In this document: piece after piece, positions 28,853 to 39,120 of the stretch
How positions within the stretch are numbered: position 1 is the first letter of the stretch
Layout of the letters: every line of letters starts with the position of its first letter
Assembly (NCBI GenBank): GCA_028284485.1
Contig: JANQRQ010000192.1
Span: 1 to 64,000 of the forward strand
Direction of reading: 5' to 3'
DNA from: Planctomycetaceae bacterium
GTDB lineage: Bacteria > Planctomycetota > Planctomycetia > Planctomycetales > Planctomycetaceae
Length of the DNA stretch: 64,000 nt
Notes under the pieces: generated by a model
What the model was told of the DNA's origin: nothing
Seen by the model: only the letters and a program-made list of their open reading frames with translations
Databases searched by the model: none
Program-made: the position numbers and the translations under genes

Positions 28853-30400
28853 TTACCGGCCCGACTTCGGCTCGGTCGCGCGGGATTTCGGTTTCTCTGC
28901 ATCCCCTTTTAGATCAGACGACGCCAGAATGATGTTCTCTTCCGTCATTTCGCTGCCGGTCAGTTCAACACCAATGCGCCCCCGATTCATCACCAGAATT
29001 CGGTCGCTCATCCGCAAAATCTCCGGCAGGTCGCTGGAGATCAATAACAACGCATTTCCCTGTGCAGCTAACTGGTCAATCAGGCCATGAATCTCTGCTT
29101 TGGCCCCGATGTCGACTCCTCGCGTCGGTTCATCGAGCAGCACAACCTGTGGGTTCCTCTCCAGCCAGCGACCGAGCATCGTCTTTTGTTGATTGCCACC
29201 GCTCAACGTACCGATCGGCTGTCGCGAGTTGGCTGCGCGAATATCGTACTTGGCAACCGCGTTTGTTACGCGATTTCGCTCGAGGCGGGGAGGGATCAAT
29301 CCCCATTTGGCCAGCAAGTCGGAGAATCCAATGGTCAGCGATTTTTCGACCGAGTGATTGAGGACCAATCCCTGCCGTTTGCGTTCTTCCGGAAGATAGA
29401 CCAGTCCACGATTCAGCGACTGCCACGGACCGCGAGGTTTCCATGGCTGGTCGAGAAGCCTCATCGTCCCGCCATCGACGCCATACAACCCGTAGATCGC
29501 CCGGGCCAGTTCCGACCGTCCGGCCCCCACAAGACCAGCCAATCCGACGATTTCACCGGCATGGATGGAGAACGAAACGTCCTGAAACATCTCAGATCGG
29601 GAAATCCGATCGAGTTCCAACATCGGCTTGCCCGTTTTGCGTTCATGGCTATGGGCATAAACTTGCTCCAAGGGGCGGCCAACCATGTCGTGCACCAGTT
29701 GCGTGGGCGAAAGGCCCTCAGTCTTGTGAATGTTGACGAGTTGCCCGTCCCGCAACACGATCACCCGGTCGGTAATGTTGAAGATCTCATCGAGCCGATG
29801 GGAAACATAGAGCACGGTAACGCCCTGCGCGCGAAGTCGTCGCAAATGGTCGAACAATCGTTCGACTTCAGGTTCGGTGAGACTAGCGGTCGGCTCATCG
29901 AGAATCAGCAACTGGGCGTCGCGCGATAACGCCGTTGCAATGGCCACCTCTTGCAATTGAGCTGCGGTGAGGTCGGCCGCGAATGCCTGCGGTGAGGTAT
30001 CAATCCCACACGCCCTTAGCCGTCGGCCGGCCTCGGAATGAAGCGCCGGCCAATTCACTCCCTGCCATCTGTATCGGGGCCAGCGTTCGCCCATCAGAAC
30101 GTTTTCCCCAACTGTTAAATGGCCGAAGTATTCCAACTCCTGATGAATGGTGGCTATGCCGGCACTCAGCGCGTCGCCTGGTGAGCGAAACTGCACATGT
30201 TTGTTTTTCCATAGGATGTTCCCGCCGTCGGGTAAGTAGACTCCGCAGAGCAGCTTGATCAAGGTCGACTTGCCGGCACCGTTTTCGCCCACCAAGCCGA
30301 TGACCTCTCCGGGCTGCAGTTCCAACGAAACCGGAGACAGCGCGCGGACCGGACCGAACGACTTTTCAACGTGCTGCAGTTGCAATAGCGGAGTGCTCAA
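28853..30400 (-). CDS. RbsA/MglA-type double ATP-binding subunit of a sugar ABC transporter
   Basis: A 515-aa protein with two ABC ATPase domains. The first has GENGAGKST near residue 40, the signature in degenerate form LTAAQLQ (LSGGQ expected), and LILDEPTAS. The second has the replaced Walker A GLVGAGRSE, as is usual in this family, with LSGGNQQK and LLDEPTRGVD. The TTG start at 30400 overlaps the upstream stop (TTGA). RbsA-type subunits normally pair with a ribose or galactose-type permease and a binding protein; neither is encoded nearby, so its partner is unknown. Confidence 0.86.
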   Translation of the reverse strand: MSTPLLQLQHVEKSFGPVRALSPVSLELQPGEVIGLVGENGAGKSTLIKLLCGVYLPDGGNILWKNKHVQFRSPGDALSAGIATIHQELEYFGHLTVGENVLMGERWPRYRWQGVNWPALHSEAGRRLRACGIDTSPQAFAADLTAAQLQEVAIATALSRDAQLLILDEPTASLTEPEVERLFDHLRRLRAQGVTVLYVSHRLDEIFNITDRVIVLRDGQLVNIHKTEGLSPTQLVHDMVGRPLEQVYAHSHERKTGKPMLELDRISRSEMFQDVSFSIHAGEIVGLAGLVGAGRSELARAIYGLYGVDGGTMRLLDQPWKPRGPWQSLNRGLVYLPEERKRQGLVLNHSVEKSLTIGFSDLLAKWGLIPPRLERNRVTNAVAKYDIRAANSRQPIGTLSGGNQQKTMLGRWLERNPQVVLLDEPTRGVDIGAKAEIHGLIDQLAAQGNALLLISSDLPEILRMSDRILVMNRGRIGVELTGSEMTEENIILASSDLKGDAEKPKSRATEPKSGR

Positions 30401-30945
30401 GAATCGGGCCCGTTGCTCGTTGAAATCTCGCAAGTTGCCAAGTCGACAAAATCCGGGGAGTCCGCCGAATGTCGATAGCGATGACTGCGAATGATTTGGC
30501 CGTCAACAACAAGAAATGCACCTGGCAATTGAAAAACATCACCGATCGGCTTACCAGGCTTGTTACCTTTCAAAATAGTCGATTTGAATCCTTGCCACCA
30601 TATCCGTGGACCCATGACCTGTCCCCATGTACCACGTTGCAGGCCGAATTCCCGATAAAGTCGCTGCTGGGGATCGCTGATTCGAGAAACGTCCGATAGG
30701 CCGTATCTGGCAAATAGTTCTTTCGCCTGCATCTCTGGCATCATGTGGACCAGGACAATCTGCGTTTCCATCGTGGGGAATTCGGAACGCAGTGCGGAAA
30801 GTTCGGCCAGCGTCTGTCGGCAAAACGGACAGCCGCTATGCCGCAAGAAGACGACCAACACGGGTGAGCGATGCGAAAGTTCAGCGATGGATTGGCCGTT
30901 TTGATCTTTCTCCGCGTACATCAGTTCTGAATCGAATCCCGTCAT
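30397..30945 (-). CDS. AhpC/TSA-like thioredoxin-fold protein
   Basis: A 182-aa protein of the peroxiredoxin-like type. A strand ends in VVFLRHSGCPFCRQTLAEL, with a CPFC pair in the position of the peroxidatic and nearby Cys. Downstream blocks read LVHMMPE, DPQQRLYREFGL and GAFLVVDGQII. It matches the AhpC/TSA-like family that includes SelL-type proteins, and may be a thiol peroxidase or reductase. There is no signal peptide. ATG at 30945 is preferred; a GTG at 30966 would overlap the permease gene by 8 bp. It sits between a permease and an ABC ATPase and overlaps the latter. Confidence 0.72.
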   Translation of the reverse strand: MTGFDSELMYAEKDQNGQSIAELSHRSPVLVVFLRHSGCPFCRQTLAELSALRSEFPTMETQIVLVHMMPEMQAKELFARYGLSDVSRISDPQQRLYREFGLQRGTWGQVMGPRIWWQGFKSTILKGNKPGKPIGDVFQLPGAFLVVDGQIIRSHRYRHSADSPDFVDLATCEISTSNGPDS

Positions 30946-30958
30946 TGAGCCGATCCCA

Positions 30959-32335
30959 TTATCCACGACGAATGGCGTCCATGGGGGCCATACGAGTTGC
31001 CCAATAGGCGGGATACAGTCCGCCGATCATTCCCACGATCGTGCTAAAGAAGAGGCTAAACAGCAGCAGCCCGGGACTCGCGTACAAATGGACCTGATCC
31101 GGCCACTTCCAATTAATGATTTGTGTGGCAATCCATCCCAATGAACTGCCGGCGATCCCACCGGCGATCCCCAGGACGGCACTTTCGTAGGTTATCAATT
31201 TCATCACGTCGAGTTTCGTCCAACCGTTAGCTTTGAGTATTCCGAACTCGATGATTCGTTCGCTCACACTCATCAGCATGGTGTTCACAATGCTCAACAC
31301 GGCTATTGTCACACCAATTCCTGTGAGAATTCCCAAAATAATGTCCAAATCGGCACTCAATTCGTCGACTCGTTCTCCCCATTCCGAACCACTGCGGACT
31401 TCGACCGGCGAATCTTCCAAATCTTCCACATCGCTTGAAGTCGTTTGGGACGACTCCATCTCGTGCTTTTGTTCAGTGGCATCAGCATTCGCGGAGGAGG
31501 GCGGCACTTCACCTTGTGGCTGCCCGCCCGACGGTTGGTACAGCCATTTGGTGATGGTCTCCCAAAATCCGCCGACAAGACTGTCAGCCGAAATTCCTCC
31601 CAGCCCGAGGAGTGACTCGAAGCCGTCGGTTTCAATTTGCCGACCATGGAAACGACGCCGAATCGACTCGACAACGAGTTCATCATCCGTCGAACCGTCG
31701 GTCTCCACATAGAAATTGTTGACCGAATCGGGACTCAACCGCGACATCATTCGAACCTGATCGATATCGAGAATAATGGCCACATCGAGCAAGATCGATC
31801 CGCAGTGGTAGATGCCCACGATTTCCAATTCGTAACCATTGACCGCCAGCAGGTCGCCAACGCCGACTTGGCGCCTTTCCGCAATCGGCTGACTAATCAC
31901 CGCATGGAGTGTGCCTCGGTCGCTCAAATCGAGGAATCGTCCCGCGACGATGCTGTCACGGTAAACGGCTTCCTTCAACTGCAATCGCGATTCAATGTCG
32001 GCTCCGAACAGAAAGCGCGGCGGGCTGATAATGCGTTCGTTCTCGATGACATTCACCCGCGCCCAGACTTCCGGTGTGACGACGGCAACACCTTCGGTTT
32101 CGGCAATCTCGTCGCCCCAATCGGCCGGAATTCGAGAAAACAAGGGGATGGGAGCCCCCGTCTGAATCACCACCACGCCGGGAATCCGCCCGAAAGTATC
32201 GGCCACCATGAAGTCGATGCCCTCCGCAACGGAGAACAATCCGACCATCCCCATGATAGCCACCGTGAGGCCCAACAAGGCTAACAGCGACCGGATGGGA
32301 CGGTTGGCAAGATTTCGGAAGGCAAATCGGAACAT
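30959..32335 (-). CDS. FtsX/MacB-type ABC transporter permease
   Basis: A 458-aa protein with one N-terminal membrane helix (residues about 17-37), a large extracytoplasmic domain (about 40-330) and three C-terminal helices (near 338-362, 385-405, 425-450). This is the FtsX/LolC/MacB topology. N-terminal RNLANRPIRSLLALLGL and the C-terminal MLMSVSERIIEFGILKANGWT block are family-typical. The periplasmic domain ends in a Ser/Glu-rich hydrophilic stretch. Such permeases export lipoproteins or peptides or transmit signals, and need a single-domain ATPase that is not next to it; the RbsA-like gene downstream is not the usual partner. Confidence 0.85.
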   Translation of the reverse strand: MFRFAFRNLANRPIRSLLALLGLTVAIMGMVGLFSVAEGIDFMVADTFGRIPGVVVIQTGAPIPLFSRIPADWGDEIAETEGVAVVTPEVWARVNVIENERIISPPRFLFGADIESRLQLKEAVYRDSIVAGRFLDLSDRGTLHAVISQPIAERRQVGVGDLLAVNGYELEIVGIYHCGSILLDVAIILDIDQVRMMSRLSPDSVNNFYVETDGSTDDELVVESIRRRFHGRQIETDGFESLLGLGGISADSLVGGFWETITKWLYQPSGGQPQGEVPPSSANADATEQKHEMESSQTTSSDVEDLEDSPVEVRSGSEWGERVDELSADLDIILGILTGIGVTIAVLSIVNTMLMSVSERIIEFGILKANGWTKLDVMKLITYESAVLGIAGGIAGSSLGWIATQIINWKWPDQVHLYASPGLLLFSLFFSTIVGMIGGLYPAYWATRMAPMDAIRRG

Positions 32336-32544
32336 CGAGCTACGTCTTAGTTGAGTCAGCCAAGTTTAGGTATCTTGAATGGACTGTTGCAAGAGCCGTA
32401 CAATACCGCTGAATTGACGCCGGTATGGCGCATCGTTTTGAGTCGGCACGTGTTCGATTTCAACTGGAATACTGCCAAGCTCTGTCGATTCTCCCGCTCA
32501 ACGCGGGCTTCTGTGTTGAATTTTTCTGTATAGATTCTAGATCA

Positions 32545-33480
32545 ATGTCCTCGAAAGATTACTACAAGGTCCTGGGCGTTTCCCGTGAAGCATCGGCCGA
32601 CGAAATCCGTAAGGCCTACAAGAAGCTGGCTCGGGAGAATCATCCCGATATGCGGCCCAATGACAAGGCAGCCGCCGAAAGATTCAAGGAGATTCAAGAA
32701 GCCAATTCGGTTCTCAGCGATCCGGAGAAACGCGAGCAATATGACCGGTATGGAACGGCCTTTCCCGGAGGACAGCAAGCACAATCCTGGTCGACTGGCC
32801 CCGCTGGTTCGGGACCGATCGATTTGGGTGATCTCTTTGGAAACGGCGGGGCCGTTGACTTAGGCGATTTGTTCGGCGGGGCATTCGGCGGACGATTCGG
32901 CGATGGACAACGTCGACAAACTCAGCGGCCCACCAAAGGCCAAGATTTGCGCGCCAGGATCGAGGTTCCCTTTCACGTCGCCGCGCTGGGGGGCAGCCAC
33001 GATTTGCGAATCACTCGCGGCGATCAGCCGGAGCGGCTCTCGATCAAGGTGCCGGCCGGTGTTGCCGATGGTGCCGTCATCCGACTGGCCGGGCAAGGGC
33101 AAGCCGGATTCAACGGCGGCCCGGGCGGAGACTTGTTAGTAACCGTAAAGGTCGCCGATCATCCGTATTTTCGTCGTGAAGGCAACAACCTTCTGCTTGA
33201 TGTACCGGTGACCGTCACCGAAGCAGCATTGGGTGCCAAGATTGAAGTTCCGACATTGGAAGAAGGCCATGTCATACTGACGATTCCCCCCGGGACATCG
33301 AGTGGCTCCAAATTGCGATTGCGAGGCAAGGGTATCGTCGACCAAAAACGAGGCACACATGGCGATCAATTCGTCATTGTAAAAATTGTGGTACCGACAG
33401 AAACCAATGATCGGGCGAAGCAGCTGTTCGAGGAGATCGCACAAATCGCGCCGATGTCCCCTCGTGCCAAATTATGGTAA
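32545..33480 (+). CDS. DnaJ-family (CbpA-type) co-chaperone
   Basis: A 311-aa protein. The J domain (1-70) has HPD in [10 protein letters not shown] and the typical DYYKVLG start. A Gly/Phe-rich segment follows (about 75-135; [18 protein letters not shown]) with no Cys zinc-finger repeats, so it is of the CbpA class. Two DnaJ C-terminal beta domains follow (about 140-300). It stimulates DnaK ATPase and presents clients. Frames are open from 32425 but the ATG at 32545 opens directly on the J domain. No CIRCE operator is visible upstream. Confidence 0.93.
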   Translation: MSSKDYYKVLGVSREASADEIRKAYKKLARENHPDMRPNDKAAAERFKEIQEANSVLSDPEKREQYDRYGTAFPGGQQAQSWSTGPAGSGPIDLGDLFGNGGAVDLGDLFGGAFGGRFGDGQRRQTQRPTKGQDLRARIEVPFHVAALGGSHDLRITRGDQPERLSIKVPAGVADGAVIRLAGQGQAGFNGGPGGDLLVTVKVADHPYFRREGNNLLLDVPVTVTEAALGAKIEVPTLEEGHVILTIPPGTSSGSKLRLRGKGIVDQKRGTHGDQFVIVKIVVPTETNDRAKQLFEEIAQIAPMSPRAKLW

Positions 33481-33623
33481 GCGCCGGTCAAACCGATCAT
33501 CACTTCGGGCTTCGATTTGGTACGATCGTATCTGTCAACGGATCGTGAGTGAAATGGTTTCAGGACCGTCGTATGACCGGTGATATGCGATCGCACGTTT
33601 TCCAGAACGATTGACGCGCCATT

Positions 33624-34067
33624 GTGACCAGACTGCAATTCTTGAAACAACATGATTCCCGAGGCTTGGCTGTCCGATGGCGGCACCTGTTCGCTTTCGT
33701 GATTCTCGCGTTGTCGGCAGATCTTGTCGCTGACGAAACCACGACGCCTCCAACCAAACGGCAAGAGGCACCAGCGGCTGTAAAGCAGGAAGCGCCGGAG
33801 GATGACAATAACCAGAAACGGATTGCGACAATCTGGACATTGATCTTGGTCGTTATCGCCATTGCGTTAGTGGGTGTTATCCTGGTCATGGGCACCGCTG
33901 CCTGGGGCCATAGCTTAAGACGGGTATTGCGTATGGAATTGCCAGAGCAATCGCGGGGCGATGAATTCTGGTATTTGCGGCCCGAAAAGAAACTCGAGTC
34001 CGGTGAATCGTCTTCTTCGGCAGACGAGGATGATTTGTCCTCTTCTCAGGAAACAACAGAACCTTGA
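33624..34067 (+). CDS. Conserved small membrane protein, function unknown
   Basis: A 147-aa protein with an N-terminal hydrophobic signal or anchor (residues 20-36), a Gln/Glu/Pro-rich linker, a membrane helix (about 69-92) and a Ser/Glu-rich acidic tail. The start codon is GTG. Its TGA overlaps the TTG start of rnpA, so the two are probably coupled. I do not recognise the family. Confidence 0.6.
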   Translation: MTRLQFLKQHDSRGLAVRWRHLFAFVILALSADLVADETTTPPTKRQEAPAAVKQEAPEDDNNQKRIATIWTLILVVIAIALVGVILVMGTAAWGHSLRRVLRMELPEQSRGDEFWYLRPEKKLESGESSSSADEDDLSSSQETTEP

Positions 34068-34429
34068 ATCGGTTCCGATTTCAGCGGTCGATGCGCATTC
34101 GATCTTCCGACGATTTCAAGCGCATTTACGAGTTGCAGCAACGTGTCGGTGACGGGCGGCTGCTGATTTTTGGTGCAAAGAACGATTTGCAAAACTCTCG
34201 ATTGGGGTTGAGCGTCTCACGCAAGCACGGAAATGCTGTCCGAAGAGTTCGCCTTAAACGTTTAATTCGAGAATCTTTCCGGTTGAGCCAACACAACATA
34301 CCAACCGGATTCGATTTTATTGTGATCCCCAGACAAGGGGTCGTTGCAACGATCGCAGAACTTCAATCGTCAATTCAACGTTTGACTCAAAAAGTCGCAA
34401 ATCGAATCGGGGAGAGTGATTCTCCGTGA
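34064..34429 (+). CDS. rnpA: Ribonuclease P protein component
   Basis: A 121-aa basic protein that binds RNase P RNA for tRNA 5-prime processing. The family RNR motif is present as [17 protein letters not shown], preceded by [11 protein letters not shown]. The N-terminal [15 protein letters not shown] block favours the TTG at 34064 as the start (the next ATG, 34091, would cut into the conserved part). It overlaps the upstream membrane gene (TTGA) and yidD (GTGA). rpmH, the usual upstream partner, is not here. Confidence 0.93.
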   Translation: MNRFRFQRSMRIRSSDDFKRIYELQQRVGDGRLLIFGAKNDLQNSRLGLSVSRKHGNAVRRVRLKRLIRESFRLSQHNIPTGFDFIVIPRQGVVATIAELQSSIQRLTQKVANRIGESDSP

Positions 34430-34662
34430 AACTGATCGAGTCGATCATCCACATTCCGGCGCGCTTGCTGATTGGCCTCGTCCGGGGTTACCAGCTACTT
34501 CTCAGCCCGTGGCTGGGTCGGAATTGCCGTTTCTATCCCTCGTGCAGCGAGTATTTCATACAAGCTGTCATCAAATACGGCGCCCTGGTCGGCTCAGCAA
34601 AGGGGGTTTTGCGGATCTTGAAATGCCATCCGTTTCATCGAGGTGGCTATGACCCACCGTAA
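34426..34662 (+). CDS. yidD: YidD membrane protein insertion efficiency factor
   Basis: A 78-aa protein of the usual size with an amphipathic N-terminus and the conserved [19 protein letters not shown] stretch, SCSEY, and the C-terminal [11 protein letters not shown]. It assists insertion of membrane proteins with YidC. The GTG start overlaps the rnpA stop. yidC is not in the window; rnpA-yidD is the conserved remnant of the rpmH-rnpA-yidD-yidC order. Confidence 0.93.
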   Translation: MKLIESIIHIPARLLIGLVRGYQLLLSPWLGRNCRFYPSCSEYFIQAVIKYGALVGSAKGVLRILKCHPFHRGGYDPP

Positions 34663-34730
34663 ACTCGTCGGCCCGACGGCGAAAGAGACCGATATTCTTC
34701 GGATTCTCTCACTGCGTTTACGAAGACGTT

Positions 34731-35954
34731 CTACGGCGAGACATGTTTCGGTGCGGGCGTGATCGTAATCGGCCGGGGGTCGGTAACACGGTAGGACTGC
34801 TCACGTGCAACTCTGTTCGTCGTCATGGCCGGGCCGGAATGGATCGAGGAGCCGGTGGGCGACATCAAAACCGAGCGATGAGTAATCGGCGGTGCAGCCG
34901 ATGTTTGGGGGGCATGCGGCCATCGTTGAATTGACTCATTGGGGTTCGTCCGATTGCGTGTCGGAACCGGGCCATAGCTGTCGGTGTATTGAGTCTCAAC
35001 ATATTCCGGCTGCTTGTGAACTGGAACGTGGCCTGCAGTGGTCTTACGGTATTGGCCAACGGGTACGTCCCACGTATGTCCCCAACTATTACCTAACGAG
35101 TGACCGGCAACCGTTTGATGTTCAGTCGTTGCAGCATGGTTTGCACCAGACAGATCACGTCCGTAGCGATTGGAATCGCTTTGGTATCGGGCTGGATCGA
35201 ACGGCTTCGAATCAATTGGCTGCTTCTTGGGGATCACGTGACTTTTCGCGTAATCGCGCGATGCCGGCTGCCGATTTTCCGATAGCGGATTAATCGTCAG
35301 TGAGTGCAAATCGTGCTTTGAAGCATTGATTTCGCCGTAGTCGGCCAAGGCGAATGTTTTAGGGTTGGACGCCAGGAGTTCCTCCAAGGTCGGTTCCGTC
35401 TCGTCAACATCGGCAGGTTCTGGAGCTTCAACGCTGTTCTGCCTCATTTGCTGCCACTTGCTCGTCGGGCGAACACGAGACGGCTTCCGCTCGGCAAGAA
35501 TGCCTTGATTGGCCGAAGTTGGCTTCGGGGTTGACGTCGATCGTTGCGGTGCTGTGAATCGAACCGACTCGATTATTTGCCGGACACGACCACCGAATGG
35601 TCGAAACAAACCTGGCTGATCACCCGACTCGGAATCGGTCGATTGATTAGTCTCGTAGTTGGTTGGGTGCCCCGGTACCGGCGGAGCCGAAGGATTCGTT
35701 TCTGTCGGAACCGGTTCTGCAGGCGGCGGAGGCGTTGCATTGGGACCCGGTCCGTAGTTGTTCATATAGGGATCGAAACCAGGAGAGGTATGCAGTGGAT
35801 ATTGATCGTGAGGTTGAAACGATCCTTTGTGCGAATGAATGTAGCTTTGAGTCTGTTGACAGCCCGTCGTGCAACGGCCCTTACAACCGAAAAACCCTGC
35901 CAAAGCGATCAAGCCAACCGAAACAGCACTCTTATACACGGATTCTCTAAACAT
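34731..35954 (-). CDS. Putative proline-rich lipoprotein, function unknown
   Basis: A 407-aa protein starting at an ATG with AAGGAACGG upstream (frame open to 36071). The N-terminus has a short hydrophobic segment ending in LAGFFGC, a possible but imperfect lipobox. The rest is low-complexity, rich in Pro, Thr, Ser, Gln and His, with no enzyme motif. It is probably a secreted, disordered, surface-anchored protein. I do not recognise the family. Confidence 0.55.
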   Translation of the reverse strand: MFRESVYKSAVSVGLIALAGFFGCKGRCTTGCQQTQSYIHSHKGSFQPHDQYPLHTSPGFDPYMNNYGPGPNATPPPPAEPVPTETNPSAPPVPGHPTNYETNQSTDSESGDQPGLFRPFGGRVRQIIESVRFTAPQRSTSTPKPTSANQGILAERKPSRVRPTSKWQQMRQNSVEAPEPADVDETEPTLEELLASNPKTFALADYGEINASKHDLHSLTINPLSENRQPASRDYAKSHVIPKKQPIDSKPFDPARYQSDSNRYGRDLSGANHAATTEHQTVAGHSLGNSWGHTWDVPVGQYRKTTAGHVPVHKQPEYVETQYTDSYGPVPTRNRTNPNESIQRWPHAPQTSAAPPITHRSVLMSPTGSSIHSGPAMTTNRVAREQSYRVTDPRPITITPAPKHVSP

Positions 35955-36380
35955 ACCGTTCCTTCCCTGTGCATCGCCGAATTCATCGCATGGGTGGGAT
36001 ACATAAAACCCTGCAAACAAATGAAAGCGATTCAGAGGGATCAATCGGCCAAATCGGTGGGAGTCAGCCATGCTCCCCGTGAGAATCCGAAATTTCGAAC
36101 GAGATTGGCCGCCGATTCATGCACAGGACATCGTTCACCGAAACTCTTCCAATCGACCACACTAAATCAGATTCGCCGATTATTACGGTCCCGTTGAGGT
36201 GACCGCGTCCTGTTGTACCGGTCGGGTAATCTTCGCGCTATGCAGAAAGCCGCGGGATTACAACTTTCATCGAGAATCAGGAAGGTTGCCGGTTTGTTTA
36301 CCGAGCGGGATGTCGCATCGAGCGGTCGACTAGGAACATCTTCTCAAGAGTCTGACGTGCCGGCAGCGGCTGACGGGATG
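35955..36380. other. Intergenic region, nothing recognised
   Basis: This non-coding stretch lies between the putative lipoprotein and frr. It holds only overlapping frames without family features. I saw no RNA gene or clear terminator for frr. Confidence 0.4.
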
Positions 36381-36941
36381 CTATTCCTCCATCACGTCCT
36401 TCTCTTTTTCCGATGCCGCGTTATTCACTTGGTTCTCGAACTTCTTGGTCAGTTCCTGAACCTTATCCTTGGTCTGGTCGCGCTCATCTTCGGTGAGAAT
36501 CTTACCTTTTTGCGATTGGTCCGCATGTTTGTTGGCATCACGGCGGATATTGCGAATGGAAATGCGAGCCTCTTCCGCGAACTCCTTAACTCGAGAAACG
36601 AGTTGTCGACGGCGTTCGGTCGACAGCGGTGGCACGTTGAGACGTATCAACCGGCCGTCCGAATTCGGAGCCAAACCGACATCGCTGGCTTGAATGGCCT
36701 TCGTAATATCGCTGATCGACGATGCGTCGAAAGGACGTATGACGATTTGTTGTGGTTCCGGCACACTAATCGTCGCCAGTTGTTTGAGCGGCGTCGGCGA
36801 GCCGTAGTATTCCACACGAATCGTGTCAACCAAACCGGGCGTGGCGCGACCGGTCCGCAATCCCTTTAGCTGGTCGTGGAAAATCTGTGCCGCCTTCTCC
36901 ATTCGCTCTTCAGCGTCGAGTAGAATTTCGTCTTGGTCCAT
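36381..36941 (-). CDS. frr: Ribosome recycling factor
   Basis: A 186-aa protein of normal length that splits post-termination ribosomes with EF-G. It shows the family pattern of two long helices: EERMEKAAQIFHDQLKGLRTGRA at the start (quoted only as a block at residues 11-33), VEYYGSPTPLKQLA, and RRQLVSRVKEFAEEARISIRNIRRDA in the second half. It is the last gene of the rpsB-tsf-pyrH-frr order, 334 bp after pyrH. Confidence 0.96.
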   Translation of the reverse strand: MDQDEILLDAEERMEKAAQIFHDQLKGLRTGRATPGLVDTIRVEYYGSPTPLKQLATISVPEPQQIVIRPFDASSISDITKAIQASDVGLAPNSDGRLIRLNVPPLSTERRRQLVSRVKEFAEEARISIRNIRRDANKHADQSQKGKILTEDERDQTKDKVQELTKKFENQVNNAASEKEKDVMEE

Positions 36942-37275
36942 TTCGACAATCCCCGATCTTCTTTTCCACTGGCAATATCGACGGCGGATTCAACAGTCGT
37001 CTTGCCCGCGACGATTTGGTGTGACGGATTGCACCGGTATGCCGAAGAATGAAACCAATTTGGTATCGTATCGGCTGCGAAACCGGCTCAATGACATCAC
37101 CATACCGGAATCCCAGGGCATTGAAAAGCATTGCGAGATGTACGCCAACGCAACGTGACAACCGCTTGATTATGTAGAGACATCGTCGATCGCGAGGACG
37201 AATGATGGACCGCCCTTGAACACCGGCAGCGAAGCCTCCGACCGGCCAACGCGGAACGCACCTTGGTAGGGTGGC
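36942..37275. other. Gap between pyrH and frr
   Basis: This 334-bp gap is longer than usual in this cluster. It has no credible ORF, and I did not recognise an RNA. It probably carries an frr promoter, though none is near consensus. Confidence 0.4.
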
Positions 37276-38052
37276 TTATCCTTCGGTAGCATTACCGATT
37301 TGCGACGCAGGAACGACTCGTGTCCCAATCCGTTCCCCGGCAATGGCCCGGCCGATATTCCCCACTTTTTTGTAGTTGAACACGACGATGGGAATATTGT
37401 GTTCCATACAATGGTGGAATGCCTGTGCATCCATAACCTGCAATCCCTGCTGCAGGACATCCTGAAAAGAGATCTCGGAGTATCGGACGGCATGGGGATT
37501 CTTTTCAGGATCTTCAGCGTAGACCCCATCGACTCGGGTCGCCTTTAACACGACGTTGGCTTCGATTTCTCGAGCCCGCAAGGCTGCAGCCGTATCGGTC
37601 GTGACAAACGGACTGCCCGTGCCCGCGGCAAGAATAACAACCCGGCCTTTTTCCAAATGGCGGATACATCGTCGCCGAATAAAGGGCTCGGCCACGCCTT
37701 CCATGCGGATCGCCGTTTGCAATCGAGTCGAAACTCCTTGGTTTTCCAACGCATCCTGCAGGGCCAATCCGTTAATGACCGTGGCAAGCATTCCCATATA
37801 GTGGGCAGTCGACGGATTGATCGTCGCACTCACGGCGGAAAATTCTTTGCCACGCAGGATGTTTCCGCCGCCACAAACGATGGCCAGTTCGACGCCGGAG
37901 GCAACGACGTTGCGAATTTGCTCGCAGATCGAAGTAATTTCGGCCATGCTAATGCCCGATTCGCCCGATCGGCAAAAGCTTTCGCCACTGATTTTTAGAA
38001 GCACACGTTTATAATGCGAAGTCGGCGATCCGCCCGGCGCGACATCTGACAT
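37276..38052 (-). CDS. pyrH: UMP kinase
   Basis: Phosphorylates UMP to UDP in the cytoplasm. The 258-aa protein has the amino-acid-kinase fold: [12 protein letters not shown], the GGGNILRG glycine loop, [11 protein letters not shown], and the nucleotide-binding region [22 protein letters not shown]. The ATG at 38052 starts after the tsf stop; a frame open to 38094 would overlap tsf by 25 bp. It lies in the canonical order after tsf and before frr. Confidence 0.95.
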   Translation of the reverse strand: MSDVAPGGSPTSHYKRVLLKISGESFCRSGESGISMAEITSICEQIRNVVASGVELAIVCGGGNILRGKEFSAVSATINPSTAHYMGMLATVINGLALQDALENQGVSTRLQTAIRMEGVAEPFIRRRCIRHLEKGRVVILAAGTGSPFVTTDTAAALRAREIEANVVLKATRVDGVYAEDPEKNPHAVRYSEISFQDVLQQGLQVMDAQAFHHCMEHNIPIVVFNYKKVGNIGRAIAGERIGTRVVPASQIGNATEG

Positions 38053-38069
38053 GCGGTGTGACCTTTTCT

Positions 38070-38912
38070 TTAATCGCCCACGCCCAACGCCCAACGTGTA
38101 AATGATTTCGCCTTCAGGCCCTCTTCCGCAAGCGCCTGGGAAACCGTTTTGGAGTCATCTTTGGCGAATGGCTGAACCACGAGGACGCCCTGGTCGACAT
38201 AAAATGTCTTCATCCGACCATCGACGATCTTCTCGATGATGTTATCCGGCTTGCCGGTTGCCTTCGCCTCTTCCACTAATCGATCACGTTCGGCCTGCAC
38301 GTCCGATTGGTTGAGCTGTTCCGCATCGACGACTGCCGGTTTGAGCGCGGCGATGTGCATGGCGACATCGCGTAAGACCGCCGAGGTTGCCTGGTCTCCA
38401 TCCGCTTGAAACAACACGCCTGTTTTACCGTCGTGATGCACATAACCGCCGACGGGTCCGTCGACGCGGGTGATCCGTGCCAAGACAATCTTCTCGCGAA
38501 TCTTATTGACGAGTTCTTCGTAAATTTCGTTTAAGGACTGTCCATCGCCATCGGGAGCCGGCTGCTGAAGCAATTCTTCGGGTGACTCGGCACCCGGACC
38601 GTTCAGCAGTTGGTGGGCACACTGTTTGGCGAGCGATTGAAAACCGTCATTGGCTGCGACCGGTGCTGATTCACACTGCAACTCGATCATCGCGGCAGCG
38701 CTACCATCTTCTTTGGCAACGATATAAACCTGCCCCTCGGCGGTGACGTTGTCCGCCCGTTTGTCCAAGATCTTCTTGTGTTGATCCTTGAGAATCTCGA
38801 CTGCTTTTTCTTCGTCTCCTCCCGCTTCAACGAGAGCTTTCTTGCAGTCCATCATTGGCAGGTCGGTTCGATCCCGAAGTGCTTTGACTGCGGCCGCCGT
38901 TATTTCAGCCAT
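38070..38912 (-). CDS. tsf: Elongation factor Ts
   Basis: The nucleotide exchange factor for EF-Tu. It has 280 aa, the usual length. The N-terminal UBA-like domain ([19 protein letters not shown], residues 9-27) and the exchange-domain hallmark [12 protein letters not shown] are present. RBS AGAGGAG lies ten bases upstream of the ATG. A 208-bp gap separates it from rpsB. Confidence 0.96.
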   Translation of the reverse strand: MAEITAAAVKALRDRTDLPMMDCKKALVEAGGDEEKAVEILKDQHKKILDKRADNVTAEGQVYIVAKEDGSAAAMIELQCESAPVAANDGFQSLAKQCAHQLLNGPGAESPEELLQQPAPDGDGQSLNEIYEELVNKIREKIVLARITRVDGPVGGYVHHDGKTGVLFQADGDQATSAVLRDVAMHIAALKPAVVDAEQLNQSDVQAERDRLVEEAKATGKPDNIIEKIVDGRMKTFYVDQGVLVVQPFAKDDSKTVSQALAEEGLKAKSFTRWALGVGD

Positions 38913-39120
38913 GGCAACAAGACTCCTCTAGTGGCCGACATTCGACAAATGTCGGAACGTGACTAAACGTGTGTATTCAGCAGGGAATTGGCTGCTGCTT
39001 TTGATTCATCGAAACAAACGTGCGATTGGGGAACTCCATTGTGCTCCATTCGACGATTGCGCGGCGCCCATGTCGGCCGAACAATGACCGTCGACCGTCG
39101 AAATTCTTGGCGCGCATGTT

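Noticed and set aside
28837-28884. Hairpin CCCGCG..CGACCGA with TCGGTCG..CGCGGG as a terminator between convergent genes
   Set aside because: It overlaps the end of the ABC gene and has no T-tract on either side, so a terminator role is unsupported.
35544-36197. ORF of 217 residues opposite the lipoprotein gene
   Set aside because: It is an antisense shadow of a low-complexity gene with no domain or coding feel.
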